A DNA stretch of 64,000 nucleotides from Kappaphycus alvarezii (Eukaryota; Rhodophyta; Florideophyceae; Gigartinales; Solieriaceae): contig NADL03000084.1 of the NCBI GenBank assembly GCA_002205965.3, forward strand, positions 248,001-312,000, in the 5' to 3' direction. Every line of letters starts with the position of its first letter. Position 1 is the stretch's first letter. Of the stretch, positions 11,101-22,130 are shown one piece after another. The notes beneath the pieces are model-generated. The model worked only from the letters and a program-made list of their open reading frames with translations. It was not told the DNA's origin and did not search any database. The position numbers and the translations under genes are program-made.

Positions 11101-13640
11101 TACATCAATAATTTTTAAATACTTTTCACTGCTTATTGAGCAATCTAACTAGAATATAGTTTAAAACTGAAATGACCTGACGATAGGAAACGCTTTAATG
11201 TGCTTTTTGACTTATTGTGTATTGTAGTAACTTTTTTGAGAGCTTTACCCTTATTTCTCGTGTCATTAATAAGTGAAGGAACCCCCTTTTTTGCAAGACT
11301 GATACGTAATAAAATATTATACGTAATGATTGATATGCATTTAAGTCTATTTAGATTTTCGTTTAGTTTAAATCGTATTAAAAGCAATTCAGTAATGGGT
11401 TCAATTCTAAGGATTCATTTAATGTTCTCTTCTATATTATCTAATCAACAAAGTCTATAAAGTTTCTCTCTGATGTGCAAAATGAAAATTTCCGTATATT
11501 CACATAAATGGGCATTTTTCCCGCACATTACGATCTTTCAATACGCGTTTTGAACAAAAGGAAAATTTTTGACCTAATATTGAAGGTGTAGTATATTCAG
11601 TATGTTTTCTTGATTTCTGAGAGATTTATTATTCCATTATCAAGAAACAAAAAAATCTTAGTACGAATTTCGCAATTAACAATACACTGGGTAGACTAAT
11701 CTCTATGCTATGTGACCTGACTAGAACTGTACATGTAGAATTTGAAATGAATTCTGAAGATACTTTTCAAACCGAATACAAACTATTTTTAGTAAAAAAT
11801 ATTTCGAGATAAAGGATCTTTCGCGAATACAGAATACGCACTTTAATCATAGAAAAAGTTTAGTTCCTGACTGTTACTGTAATTTATTTTCAAATGGGTA
11901 AAAATAAAATATCAACAATAAGACTAAAACTATTGTTTGAAGAGCGGAAATGTTTTAATTTTATAATGTATAGTATGAAGTGATTTTTGCCTATCCACGT
12001 TCGCTTTAATCTATATTATTAGGCTCAAATTCTAAATAATCTGTCTTTTTTTTGTAAAAGTAATATTTCCGTTCATGCCAATAGCAAAGATAATCCAAAT
12101 GGACGCTGAATTGGTTAAAAGTACCTCATCAAATTCATTTTCATATTCGGGCTACACCAAGGCTCCATTACAGGCTATTTTTTTTCTATTATTGTAATTA
12201 ATGGCCAGGTATTGAAATAATAAATGTAAACTCTGGCTTTTCACATGGTGCGGGAGTGACTGTGTAAGTGAATACAGGAAAAACTGTTCTCTTTAATTAT
12301 TCTCCTTAAAATTTTACATGTAGAGATACCCTCATGACAAAGAGAGTGAGGTGTTGGATAGAACCTTCGTAAGATTAAAATTCTGATATAGATCATGTGT
12401 ATATTTTAAGGTATGTTTCAGTGGAATGTTACGAAAAGCAGAGACTAGAACATATTTTCACTTTGCAGATGATATGTAAATTACAACATTTTTCTTGTAT
12501 GTAACTGGAACATTTCCAAGCCTGAGACTTCCGAAGATTATCTCAGATTAGATGAACTGAGATTCCCTCCCACGGCATTTAAACTAGTCTCTCCTGATTT
12601 AAACTACACTTCGAAATCATAAGCTAACTATATAGAAAAATTTAATAGCAGGCTGAGGAGTTCCATATTTACTTTTATTTCTGAAGTTCACATGCATTCG
12701 AATCTTACTCGGAATAATTATCTGAATATGCAGAAAGTACTCCTATCGGATTGAAATAAATAATAGACCAAGAAGCAGAAACTTTTTCGGCTGTATGGGC
12801 AGAAAGTTGATTTAAGAAAGACCTAGAATGAAATCCACGGTAAGGATGGGGAAAGTAATTTGATGTATTGAATATTTTCTGTAGTCAGCAAGTTTGGTAA
12901 ATCCGAGGAATCAGTAAGCCTTTTTTTATGTAAAATGAAATTGATAGATAATCAGGGGCAAAACATTTGTGGATGCCCAATTCACTTTGAAAAAAGAGGA
13001 TTTAGCATAAAATTTTTAAAAGGTTGCAGCAATATTCTACAGTAGATGGCGTTCAAACAATGAATCTTGAAAGCCATCTTAAAGCCAGCGATTTTTGCAT
13101 TGTCAGATAGGTGTTACAAGCTATTTCACTCATTCTTTCGTCTAAAGTAGCTGCTATTGATGAAAGTTAATTTTTATGAAAATATTTGTCAACTCTTTAC
13201 TAAAACTGACATTTTGGTTGAGTTACAAGGCTTGAAAAGTTTCTAGGAAGTAACATGATATAAAATATCAATTTTTCCTAGTGTTGATGCAAAGTTACTC
13301 CTCTTGTATGAATTACATGTCCTTTGTGCCAATTAAAACCAAATCAGAAGAATAAAAACGTTAATTAGTAGCTTAGGTCCAGTATAGCATCCGTCTTCAA
13401 ATGTTGTAAGAATTTCCAATACAACAATTTTAATATTTATTTGACGCCTTACGATGAGTAATTTCTGATATATCCATATTTTACATTCTTTGGAAATTAG
13501 TTAAAAACGACATATTATAAACTTTACACCGCAACAGCTTTCGTAAGAAATTTGCTTCAACTTTGCCATCTGGCAACGAAAATTTCAAGGCGCAAAACTT
13601 CGCATTATTTATTTACGATAGCGAATTTGATTGCAATTTA
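8166..13640. other. AT-rich gene desert
   Basis: About 5.5 kb of low-GC sequence. Open stretches such as 8241-8492 (83 codons) and 11200-11460 have the composition of random AT-rich DNA and no recognisable motif. Apart from one hairpin near 9.9 kb I see no gene, RNA or transposon that can be supported. Confidence 0.55.
9908..9962. repeat. Hairpin-forming inverted repeat (about 22-bp arms)
   Basis: Arms 9908-9931 and 9941-9962 are complementary apart from a two-base bulge, with a loop of about nine bases. The arms read atgataaatct...gcaaagaag and its complement. It is isolated in AT-rich DNA, with no flanking ORF or T-tract that would make it an obvious terminator. Confidence 0.7.
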
Positions 13641-14229
13641 TGAGTAATACCTCGCCGAGCAGTACTACACGAACACTCTTCAAAACTTCTTCGGCGTTGG
13701 TCTACTATGGTTCGACTAGCCGACTACTGCGTTTGCAGGGCAAGAACTCGACTTGGTCGCACCTCACGAATGATTCTTTTGGCACTACATGCTGATTTCT
13801 CGGACGATATATTACTTCCAGTGTGGCGGTAAATGAGAGACACACGTATTGACGTCACAAGCATAAGTGCTCGGGCACTTTATATTCAGGGTGCAAAATT
13901 CAATTTAAAAGCTTACTTGGAAGAGCAGCCACTGCAGAGCTTTAGATTTCGTAAGCGAGACATTAGGCCGATCTGAGGGGCTACTTGTTGGTTTACTGGA
14001 TGTACGGCACGCGATCGAACTGATTGTGACCCTCTCACCGCCTGTTGTATTTTACTACATCTCCTGTCTTCTGCGAGCACGTGGTTCGAACTAGAAACCA
14101 TCTCCGGTATCCGCTACTCTCATTTCAGCGAAATATTCTGGAGGTTGTTGGGCACTTTTAGCAGTCTAAGGGACATTTAGTTACTACTTCACAACAGGGA
14201 ATACTGCAGTCTAGAGCCCATATTTATGC

Positions 14230-14700
14230 TAAGACTATCCATGAATCTGGTGCACCGCATGACAGTTGTCTTGGATTCAATTACTACACAAGGTAACGAT
14301 CTTTTGGCCAGGTGGAGATGGCTCGGATCAACAGGCATGCTATTTTGAGTATAAAAGAATTCACTGCTTTGTGTACCAAACAATCAGCACCCAGATAGTT
14401 TGATATTTTCCCTGTTCGGACCCGAAGTAGGTCGTCGCCATGACATGACATTACTGCAACATTCAGGAATTGGGAATCTTACAAGAGGCATTTGTCATAA
14501 ACGAGAGGCAATTCTATATATATGGAGAAGCTGCATATATATTGTGCCATTGGCTGAAAACCGAGTTCGACAGAGCTTTAGCTACGCGGTTTCAGGCTAC
14601 ACATAATACTGGAATGAAAAGGGCACGAACCGCAGTGGAATGGAACTATTAAAGACCTCAAAAAGATGTGATTCAGAAATTATATTGCGCGTCTTCTAAA
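14230..14700 (+). pseudogene. PIF/Harbinger-type transposase remnant (DDE_Tnp_4)
   Basis: The fragments match the catalytic region of PIF/Harbinger transposases. A Y-K-R-x-H-C-F-V-Y-Q segment begins near 14347. It is followed by F-G-P-E-V-G-R-R-H-D near 14410, where the HD carries the second catalytic Asp. After a frameshift near 14480 come Y-I-Y-G-E-A-A-Y and R-T-A-V-E-W-N-Y, the block with the catalytic Glu, ending near 14652. The first Asp motif (usually D-G-T) could not be identified upstream. Stops and at least one frameshift show it is dead. Family knowledge: these transposases cut and paste with 3-bp target duplications. I could not find convincing terminal inverted repeats. Confidence 0.7.
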
Positions 14701-14999
14701 ATTCCGCCACTTTCCTGTCGATCTGCTCTATGCCGTGTCGGCTCTCTTATTGAATTTCAAGCTTTGCATTGAAAAAGGGGTATAAATTAGTCACTACTTC
14801 ATGTGCGACGCACCTAGCTTTGAAGAGTACGTATCAATGTACACTGGTCCGCTATACCAGATTATATGGTAACAATGATTGAGCGGAGGGCGGATCTGCT
14901 AACAAAAGTTGGCAGCAAGCGACTGAGCGCACCTCGCGAGCTTGCGACCGTTGTGAACGTCTGATGTGCCTGGATCAATCGTCGTTGCCGCTGTTTCTA

Positions 15000-16080
15000 G
15001 CGGCAAGCTGACCAAAAAGAGACTCCAGAACACCCACAATTTCTTTCCTCCTCTATGACCAGATTTCTCTCTTCTTTCTCCAGCTGAGACCGTTGCTCAT
15101 CCAGGTGGCTGTTTGATGCCTCCTGCATCGCCTCAAAACATTCCAATTCTTATGCCTATCCAGCACGCACAATAAAAATACGCTCCTATTCCAAGCTAAG
15201 CATTTTTGTTCCATCTCCTTCCTGTTCTTTGCATGAGACAGGAGCCGAGCGGCGACATTATCCCCACTTGGACCCAAACCAAATATCCTAGCTCTCTTTC
15301 TACCAAAACTTGTTGAACTTGATGTACTGCTTTATTCCTAGCAAACCCAAGGAATTGAGCTTCATTCCAGCACCATTCCTTGAATAGAGTCTCCAGCAGC
15401 TACCAGGCGCGTTTCGGATTGCGTCGGCTCGCCCTTCTGGGCACTAGTAGCTTCTATCTTGGCATCTACTTAAGTTATTAGTTCATCGAGTAATTCATCT
15501 TTTCCCACTGCTTCTGAACAATAACCAATGCCGCTTCGTTTTCCTTGACTTCCACGCAACGTTGAGTGACGAGATGATTGAGTCGGGTTTTAAGAGTCTT
15601 GGGGGATGACCCATGCATGTTTTAAAAATCACAGATTGCATCAGCTCGAACGAAGTTTGATTAACCTTATAGTACAGCGCATCAATTTCGCCCAGGTCTT
15701 CAATGAGAGCATTTACAGAGCGAATGCAGCGCAGTAAGAAGACATCAAAGGTCTCTATAAAAAGAAATAGCACAAGTGCTGCTGCCGGTGGTGGTGAGCC
15801 ATTAGACTCGGATAGTAAATCCAGAGGCGGGGGATGTCAAGGTTCAGACGCAACGACTCGAGGCTCAGAAATTTCTACGCTATTAGACGGATGAGTGCTA
15901 CCGGATCTTGGCTGTGTTGGGAAAGAGGGAATGTCAGTTAACGCTATATGGACAGAGGGGACATCGGAGCTCGCTGTGATGGTCGCTACGCTGTGCTGGT
16001 TCAGCACAAGTTCGTCACCATTAGCTGAGGTCAAAGTAACGGGGGAGTCAGTTGTGCTGTTTTTTGGTTCTGGGTGCAAA
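15000..16080 (-). pseudogene. Probable accessory (Myb/SANT-like) protein remnant of the Harbinger element
   Basis: On the minus strand three open segments in different frames (16079-15837, 15773-15495 and 15277-15053) lie tail to tail with the transposase remnant. Near 15140-15010 another frame reads a heptad-like coiled coil (EAMQEASNSHLDEQRSQLEK and following acidic residues). PIF/Harbinger elements normally encode a second DNA-binding protein with a SANT/Myb domain and a C-terminal charged helix, and the position and coil fit that. The Ser/Thr-rich segment 16079-15837 would be the N-terminal side. I could not see the tryptophan pattern of the SANT domain, so the assignment rests on context and the coil. 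Confidence 0.4.
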
Positions 16081-16159
16081 CGGCACCAGTCAGCACGAAA
16101 AAGTGCTCGTGTACATTCTAATTTGCACGAGGATTCCTATTCGATTCTCCCATAATTTC

Positions 16160-18282
16160 TCTGTTTGTCGTACAGTTTTGGGATGTGCAATACGTTTCCA
16201 CGAAATTTCTACGAAATTTAATACAGCATAAACTCTGTATTGTTCAATATTCCTCTACAATCGCACGCTTTTCTCAAAATGCTGAGTATGTAGAAAAAAA
16301 TCAGTTCAACACTAAATACGACCGACGAAACCGAGAACAATGGGTAACGGTATTCCTCTGTGTACCCCTTTGTAGTACTGAAGACCGAAAATGAAAAAAG
16401 TAAACCGTAATATATCGTGTAGCTATGGCAAAACTTAAAGCCATGGCGAACCGAGCGCAAAGTATTCCTGCTGTTCAATCTGGTTATCACATTATTTCCA
16501 TACCTGAATCTATAATTCGTACTTCACCTTTTATCTACGTATATTGACATATTTTGAGGTAATAATACTGCATTTTTTGCTTTTCAACAGCAACAGGTTT
16601 GTTCTGAAACCCGACAAGTCCTTTCATATACCACTACGTAGATATTTTTGAATAATACATATATCTGAATTCGTATCTTAAATTTTTGTGGTTATAATAT
16701 ACTTCAAAACTCATATTAATTAAATGAGGAACTACTTTTTATCATCAAATGGGGGACAGATATTATATTTTTGGCTCCAATTTTATTCACTATAACTGCC
16801 CATTTGATTATTTTATCTGATAGGTTCGGTGAGATATTGATACAATCTTACAAGAATTGTATCTTATAACATGAGATTCAAACGTTCTATAGAGTAGTAG
16901 ATCATATAATTTGCCTCTACCTCATACTTTTACTCATACAAAGTTTGTTTCCTAATCACTATGCTTCCCGAAAACAATTATAAACGAAATTAGATTTCCA
17001 TTCAATTGTCTTCGCTGTTTCTGAATGAAAACGTTTTAAACTCAGCGTACTTTAAACACCTACTAAAGTCTACTGAACGCTTTCATCATTAGGGAGAATG
17101 ATTTTCTCTTTGAATACTGCATGAAAAATTTCAGTCATCAATGAATTATACAGATTTCAATACTTTCAACCCGTACGTCTATTATCCATTTTAGCAAATT
17201 TAGATAATCGGAAATAATATTGAGCGCCTTTAAGAAATCTATCCCTAAATCTTATTGTAAATTGCTTTTCACTGAACACATGGATTTCCTACTGATTTTG
17301 AAAATTGTAATACTTTGCGTATATGGCTTTTGAACACTTCCTAAAAGTTACAGTTATTCTATGAGCTTCGAAATGAAATGGATGAGTTATGTATGAAAGA
17401 AATTCTATTGAAAGTCTTGAAATCGTGCAAAACAAACATTGTGTGTTCCTTCTTTTACTTTTCGAGATTACATTTATACAAAACACTATTATGTTTAATT
17501 TCAGAACTTATTTTAGAAAAGTATATTTTAATTTCCTTTTTGTCCTGGAATTTATCACCATTTCATATTTTATTGATTTTATTTGCATTCAGAAAATTTA
17601 ATTCTCTTTAATTTCAGTACAAAATACTCCTAAAAATGCAGTCATTGTTTTCAAACTTAGCGTCCAGTAAATAAGAACGCTTTGTTATCCATTTGTTAAA
17701 AAAGTTTGTAGACGATTCTTGCCCATGTTACAGGTATTTTTTTTAATAGCTTCAACTGTTGAGGTATAATATGGTAGATGATCATTCAATGTTTTAAGAA
17801 TTTGCATCTCACTACAATTCAAATTTGTAACATTTTGCATTTTATTTTGCTTCAACTGAGTTTCCCAGAACATATTTATTTTTCGGGAACTTGTAGTTTA
17901 TCAACTGAATCTTTGTTTTCAAACTACCCTCGCGGGGGAGTCTATTCTTTAGATTATTAAATATGTTATCGGAAAGAAATTCAGTAGCGCGAATAGATAG
18001 AGGTTTTGATATAAATCCAACAGACTATTGAATGAAGCTTTTAAATTAAATATAAAACGAAGAGGCAGTTTAAGAAAATTGAACTTTTGAAATTTTTCAT
18101 TTTTAATTCTTAAACTTTCATTGTTCAGAAGTATCAAAATGGTACATTATTTAGCATGGAAGGATAAAATGAATAAAATTATTCCCTTTTACACAATTGC
18201 AATTCATGTACTAACAATCGAAGAAATCATTCTATTGTACGAATTATATTTTGCAGTAGACAACTTAATGTTTTCAAAGTAT
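16160..18282. other. AT-rich intergenic DNA, no gene seen
   Basis: Low-GC sequence between the Harbinger remnant and the fifth secreted-protein gene. Short open stretches (for example 17378-17611 and 18121-18396) are hydrophobic Phe/Ile/Leu strings typical of AT-rich noise. Confidence 0.55.
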
Positions 18283-18291
18283 TATTTAAAG
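18283..18291 (+). promoter_or_regulatory. TATA-like box of copy E
   Basis: TATTTAAAG about 102-110 bp before the ATG at 18393. The surrounding sequence is unrelated to the palindrome copies, but the spacing is the same. Confidence 0.45.
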
Positions 18292-18392
18292 GATTGCATT
18301 CCGCTAATAGAAACATTAGCCCTCTCTTGTAAGAAGCGCTATACTCAGTATTCATTCATTTTGAAATCACACCTCCGCCTCAATCCTAGAAA

Positions 18393-18704
18393 ATGAAGTT
18401 CACAACTGCAGTCATCGCCGCTATCTTCGCCTTCGCCAACGCCCGCCGCGTCGCGCCGGCCTCCCCGACACCTTCAATGTCTCCCGCCGCCATGGTGCCT
18501 GGGATGGGAGCGGAAACTTCCACTGTTTCCGTGACGACAGACTCTACCAGCGCCTCTGCTACCGGGGACAATGCTGTTGCCGTTGGCGGTGACACTACCT
18601 CTGGATCTGCTGCTGCCTCCGGTGAGGATGTTGCTCTTTCTGGTGCTGGTGTTGGAGTTGGAATTGCATTCGCTGGCGAGGTTGCAGCCTCTCCTGCTCT
18701 CTAG
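18393..18704 (+). CDS. Small secreted Ala/Ser/Thr/Gly-rich protein, dispersed copy E (103 aa)
   Basis: Fifth paralogue, about 10 kb from the palindrome. The leader and the first ~77 codons are almost identical to copies A-D (one visible coding change, His to Arg after the signal peptide, and a one-base leader change). From about codon 78 the DNA differs at roughly one base in five. The protein is still conserved: changes are Gly/Glu, Ala/Ser, Leu/Ile, Leu/Val and Glu/Ala, plus many silent changes, ending S-P-A-L and stop TAG. This contrast between a homogenised 5' part and a diverged but constrained 3' part is strong evidence that the ORF is real and that conversion or recent exchange covers only part of it. 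Confidence 0.8.
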   Translation: MKFTTAVIAAIFAFANARRVAPASPTPSMSPAAMVPGMGAETSTVSVTTDSTSASATGDNAVAVGGDTTSGSAAASGEDVALSGAGVGVGIAFAGEVAASPAL

Positions 18705-20297
18705 GGGATTTATGGACTCGAAGTATGAGTTTTAAGCTTCACTAATCTACAAAAGTACTCGTAATTGCGAAGGAGATAACTAGCGAGTAGTGAATTCAAA
18801 TATTTCACTATCAGGATTTCTGAAGTAAAAACGTGTTTTGATACTATTATATTGTTCAAAATTTTCCCGTTGAGCTTAGGAAAAAATTTGAACTTTGAAA
18901 GAGTTCTAGCTTGATTAATTGTTATATTGTATTTTGGTTAGATTAATTCATGTATTCGTTTGAGTTAATTAATTGCTTTAGTCTTCTCTGTATATCAACA
19001 ATATAACTAAATTTTATTTAATTATCTTTTCTGATTATTTTTAGTATTTTCTCTGATTTCCATTCATGCGCGATAAATGCACGATAAGGATATCGTCCAA
19101 ATTTCGAGGAAAACATTTTCTGCTTGAGGTACTCTCATTCTATTTAGTGAAGTGCGGACTACCGGATATGTAACCTTTAATCTTGTTACACTGTTGATAG
19201 AACTAAGGCAAAACAAAACTTGAGATTTTCATTTCATAAATTTCAGTAAATGTCACCCTAATATCCAGCAATGTCTTTATATCCTGCTTCTCTTACGAAA
19301 TTCTGGATTTCTTTAAAAAAAGCTAATACTTTACGTATTAAACATTCCATAAGAAATGAGGGAAACATTTTCATTTATAAAAATGTATTTAAATGAAAAT
19401 TATATCTGCACATAAGTTATTTCCATACAAGAGTAAACTTACTTGATATGTTAGCCTGACCACCTTCTGTGAGTGTCGCTCTAAATCTTTCGATAATTTA
19501 ATGTAAAATGTATCAAACTTCAGAAACTTTTCGTGAAAACACTTTTAAGGCTTCAGTATTCTAATATTCGCATCGATAACATAGCAACATCTATAAAGAA
19601 GAATTTTTTTGTTTAGATTCCATTACTCTCCCTGGATGAAGTAAAACTATCGTTACTTTTTAAACTTTTGAAATTCTTTTTTCATCACCGAACCAATTTC
19701 AAGGACGAAATGCGATGAATAAATTTAGAACTGGTATAGTTTTTTAACATTAAAAACTTATTTTACTCGAGAAAATTGGTGATGAATGTGAAAAAATAAT
19801 AGATAAGGAACCTGGTTCGTGGAAAAAAGTTTTTGATCATTCTGCTCTCTTTCAGGTACGGTATTACCGAAAAATGTCTTTCAATTAGACGAAAAACGCA
19901 TAAGGTATGATGTATTTCGTATAAAAATTGAACCTTCCCGTAAAACTGGCAAATATTTCTGAACTATAAAAAAATTAACCAAGGTCAAAAACTTTAAACT
20001 AAATACCTTATGGACTAGATTATTTGCTACAAAACTAATATTCCTAGTTTGGGCTTCAAATCGGCTGTATTATTTCAAATACCTCATAATTAACAATTGT
20101 ATACTGTACATCAACTAGGTTGGGACAAAAAAACTTAAGATTGTTCATGTTTATGGATAAGTAATTTTACTTGAGACCGTCTCTAATAATTGCTTTCAAT
20201 TATTTTCATGTTCTGTTTCATTTCTCTAATTTGTTTTTGTGAAACTGAATAAATATATTTATGAAATGTTTTGAAATGTTTTGAAATTTTTATATAT

Positions 20298-20332
20298 ATT
20301 TAAAACGAGAAAAGTTATTTCTCGTTTTAAAT
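20298..20332. repeat. Perfect 15-bp hairpin with 5-base loop
   Basis: ATTTAAAACGAGAAA at 20298-20312 pairs perfectly with 20318-20332 across the loop AGTTA. It is isolated in AT-rich DNA and its role is unknown. Confidence 0.75.
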
Positions 20333-21969
20333 ACGAAAATGTTTGTCAACATGACTATTATTTGCAGTTGATTTCAAAAAAAACCCTAGCCAAATAACAC
20401 AATCCGTAATGTCAGTAACTTTAATCCATTTAGACTTTGGAGTTAGGAATAGATGAGAGTAATCCATCTTGGTCTTTTTCATGGCCTTCTGGTTTTTTTG
20501 TTTCTTGTGTAAATGTACCTTCGTTTCTTTTTCCTTTGAATAATAAATATTCTAGTTATTTAAGAGATAAATGAATGTTTTATGGAAAGCTATCTTGATA
20601 TGTCGATAGAACTCATTTCTATATTTTTTTGCTCTAGTGATAATGTTAAATAAGTCCTCATGCTTCAGATAAAGAATTTTACACATCTTACTCCGGGCTT
20701 ACTCGGCGTCATGCGTTGATTTGAGGGGAATTTTCTAGTGAATAAATTTGATTATTTTTGGAACTTTTCCTGTCTCAGAAGCATAGGAGAAATATTACAA
20801 TAAGTTGAGTAATTCAATAATGTCCGGTAAGCTTACTCTAAAAAGGAATGGAAGATTTTGGATAAATATGAATGCCTTCATTGCATATTATCTTTCCTAC
20901 TGTAATTTTTTCTCCATAAAATAAAAAGTAACCACACAAAAGAAGACTAATGTTATTACCCATATGCTTGTCCTATTCCAGGTAAAGAGATTTATAGTAA
21001 CGATTTTACTATACTAATAGGTGCACAAACTACTCGAAAAATAATCACAGTAACGATAAATGTTTCCATTAAGTTGATTATTGATCTTTCCTGGGGTCCC
21101 ATTTCTTCCGAGAGGCAATTTGAGTGAAAATATCCTGCAACTACTGCAAATAAAGGTTCACTCATTGCATTTTCTAAAGGTAGGTAAAAGTGTTTGCTCC
21201 ATCTTATTTCTTTGAAATTACTACATATTAACATATATGAGAGCTTTTTGGCGAGAATAAGCTCTAGTTGTCTTTGTCTTGCTTCTATGGAATATTGTGG
21301 GGCTACAAGTAAATATTTCTCTTGCGGTAATAAATATTTGTAAAATTCGAGGGGTAGTCAAGTCCAGTCTCGAATTATTGCAATATTTAACTTTTGATTT
21401 TCTCTCAAAAGAATAACCTTTAATTTTCAAATTCTTCATGAAGATTAGTTTAGATATTAAAAACATAGTACATCAAAAACCTTTCAAATATATCGTTCTT
21501 GTTATTTTAAAAAAGGAATAGTTTGTGGAAATTTCTGAAAGATTAACTGATTTTAGCATTATAATATATAAAAGGATTGTACCGATTCAACTGGGAGTGG
21601 TGTTTTCCGCTTTAATATCTGTTAGTTATATTTTACCATACCTTAGTTTTCATTTCTCGAGAACATTTTCGAAGGGTACGCTTACCTAATAATTTATAGT
21701 CCTACTGTCATATCTCGAAAACTAAATTTGGAGAAGTATGGAAAATTTTCAAACAATTTGATAAAGAAAGAGTATAATGAAATTCAAATATTCATAAAAA
21801 AAGGTACTTCAAGATCTTCAGTTTGAAACGATTCGATGATATGCCTGAAACTGCTTCAAAAATTTTACATTATTACAATATTCGATTGTCGTTACGTAAA
21901 AGATATAAAAATTAAAATCAATGCAATTAAACCTGTGGGAAATTTTTGGGTTATTTTAATGGGTTATGC

Positions 21970-22130
21970 GGTATAGGTCGTCGCTGATGGGTAACACTAC
22001 AGTACATGACCTTCCTTATAGAGCAGACTCAATGCAAGCGAGCAGGCATGCCGCGTTGGATATGACGGCCGCTGCAGCGTGCCTTGGGTAAGCACCGCTC
22101 TAACCATCCCATAGGTCTCCATCGCTCGAA
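21970..22130. other. Isolated GC-rich islet, unidentified
   Basis: About 160 bp at near 55 percent GC in DNA of about 28 percent GC. No ORF runs through it and no tRNA cloverleaf could be folded by eye. It may be a scrap of an old element or a short non-coding feature. Confidence 0.3.

Noticed and set aside
14080..14110. B-box-like ggttcgaact, possible tRNA
   Set aside because: It deviates from the B-box consensus and no A box or cloverleaf is present.
13640..16200. Possible Harbinger terminal repeats (an aagtgctcg-type motif near 13.87 and 16.10 kb)
   Set aside because: The similarity is short, in direct rather than inverted orientation, and not clearly at the element's ends.
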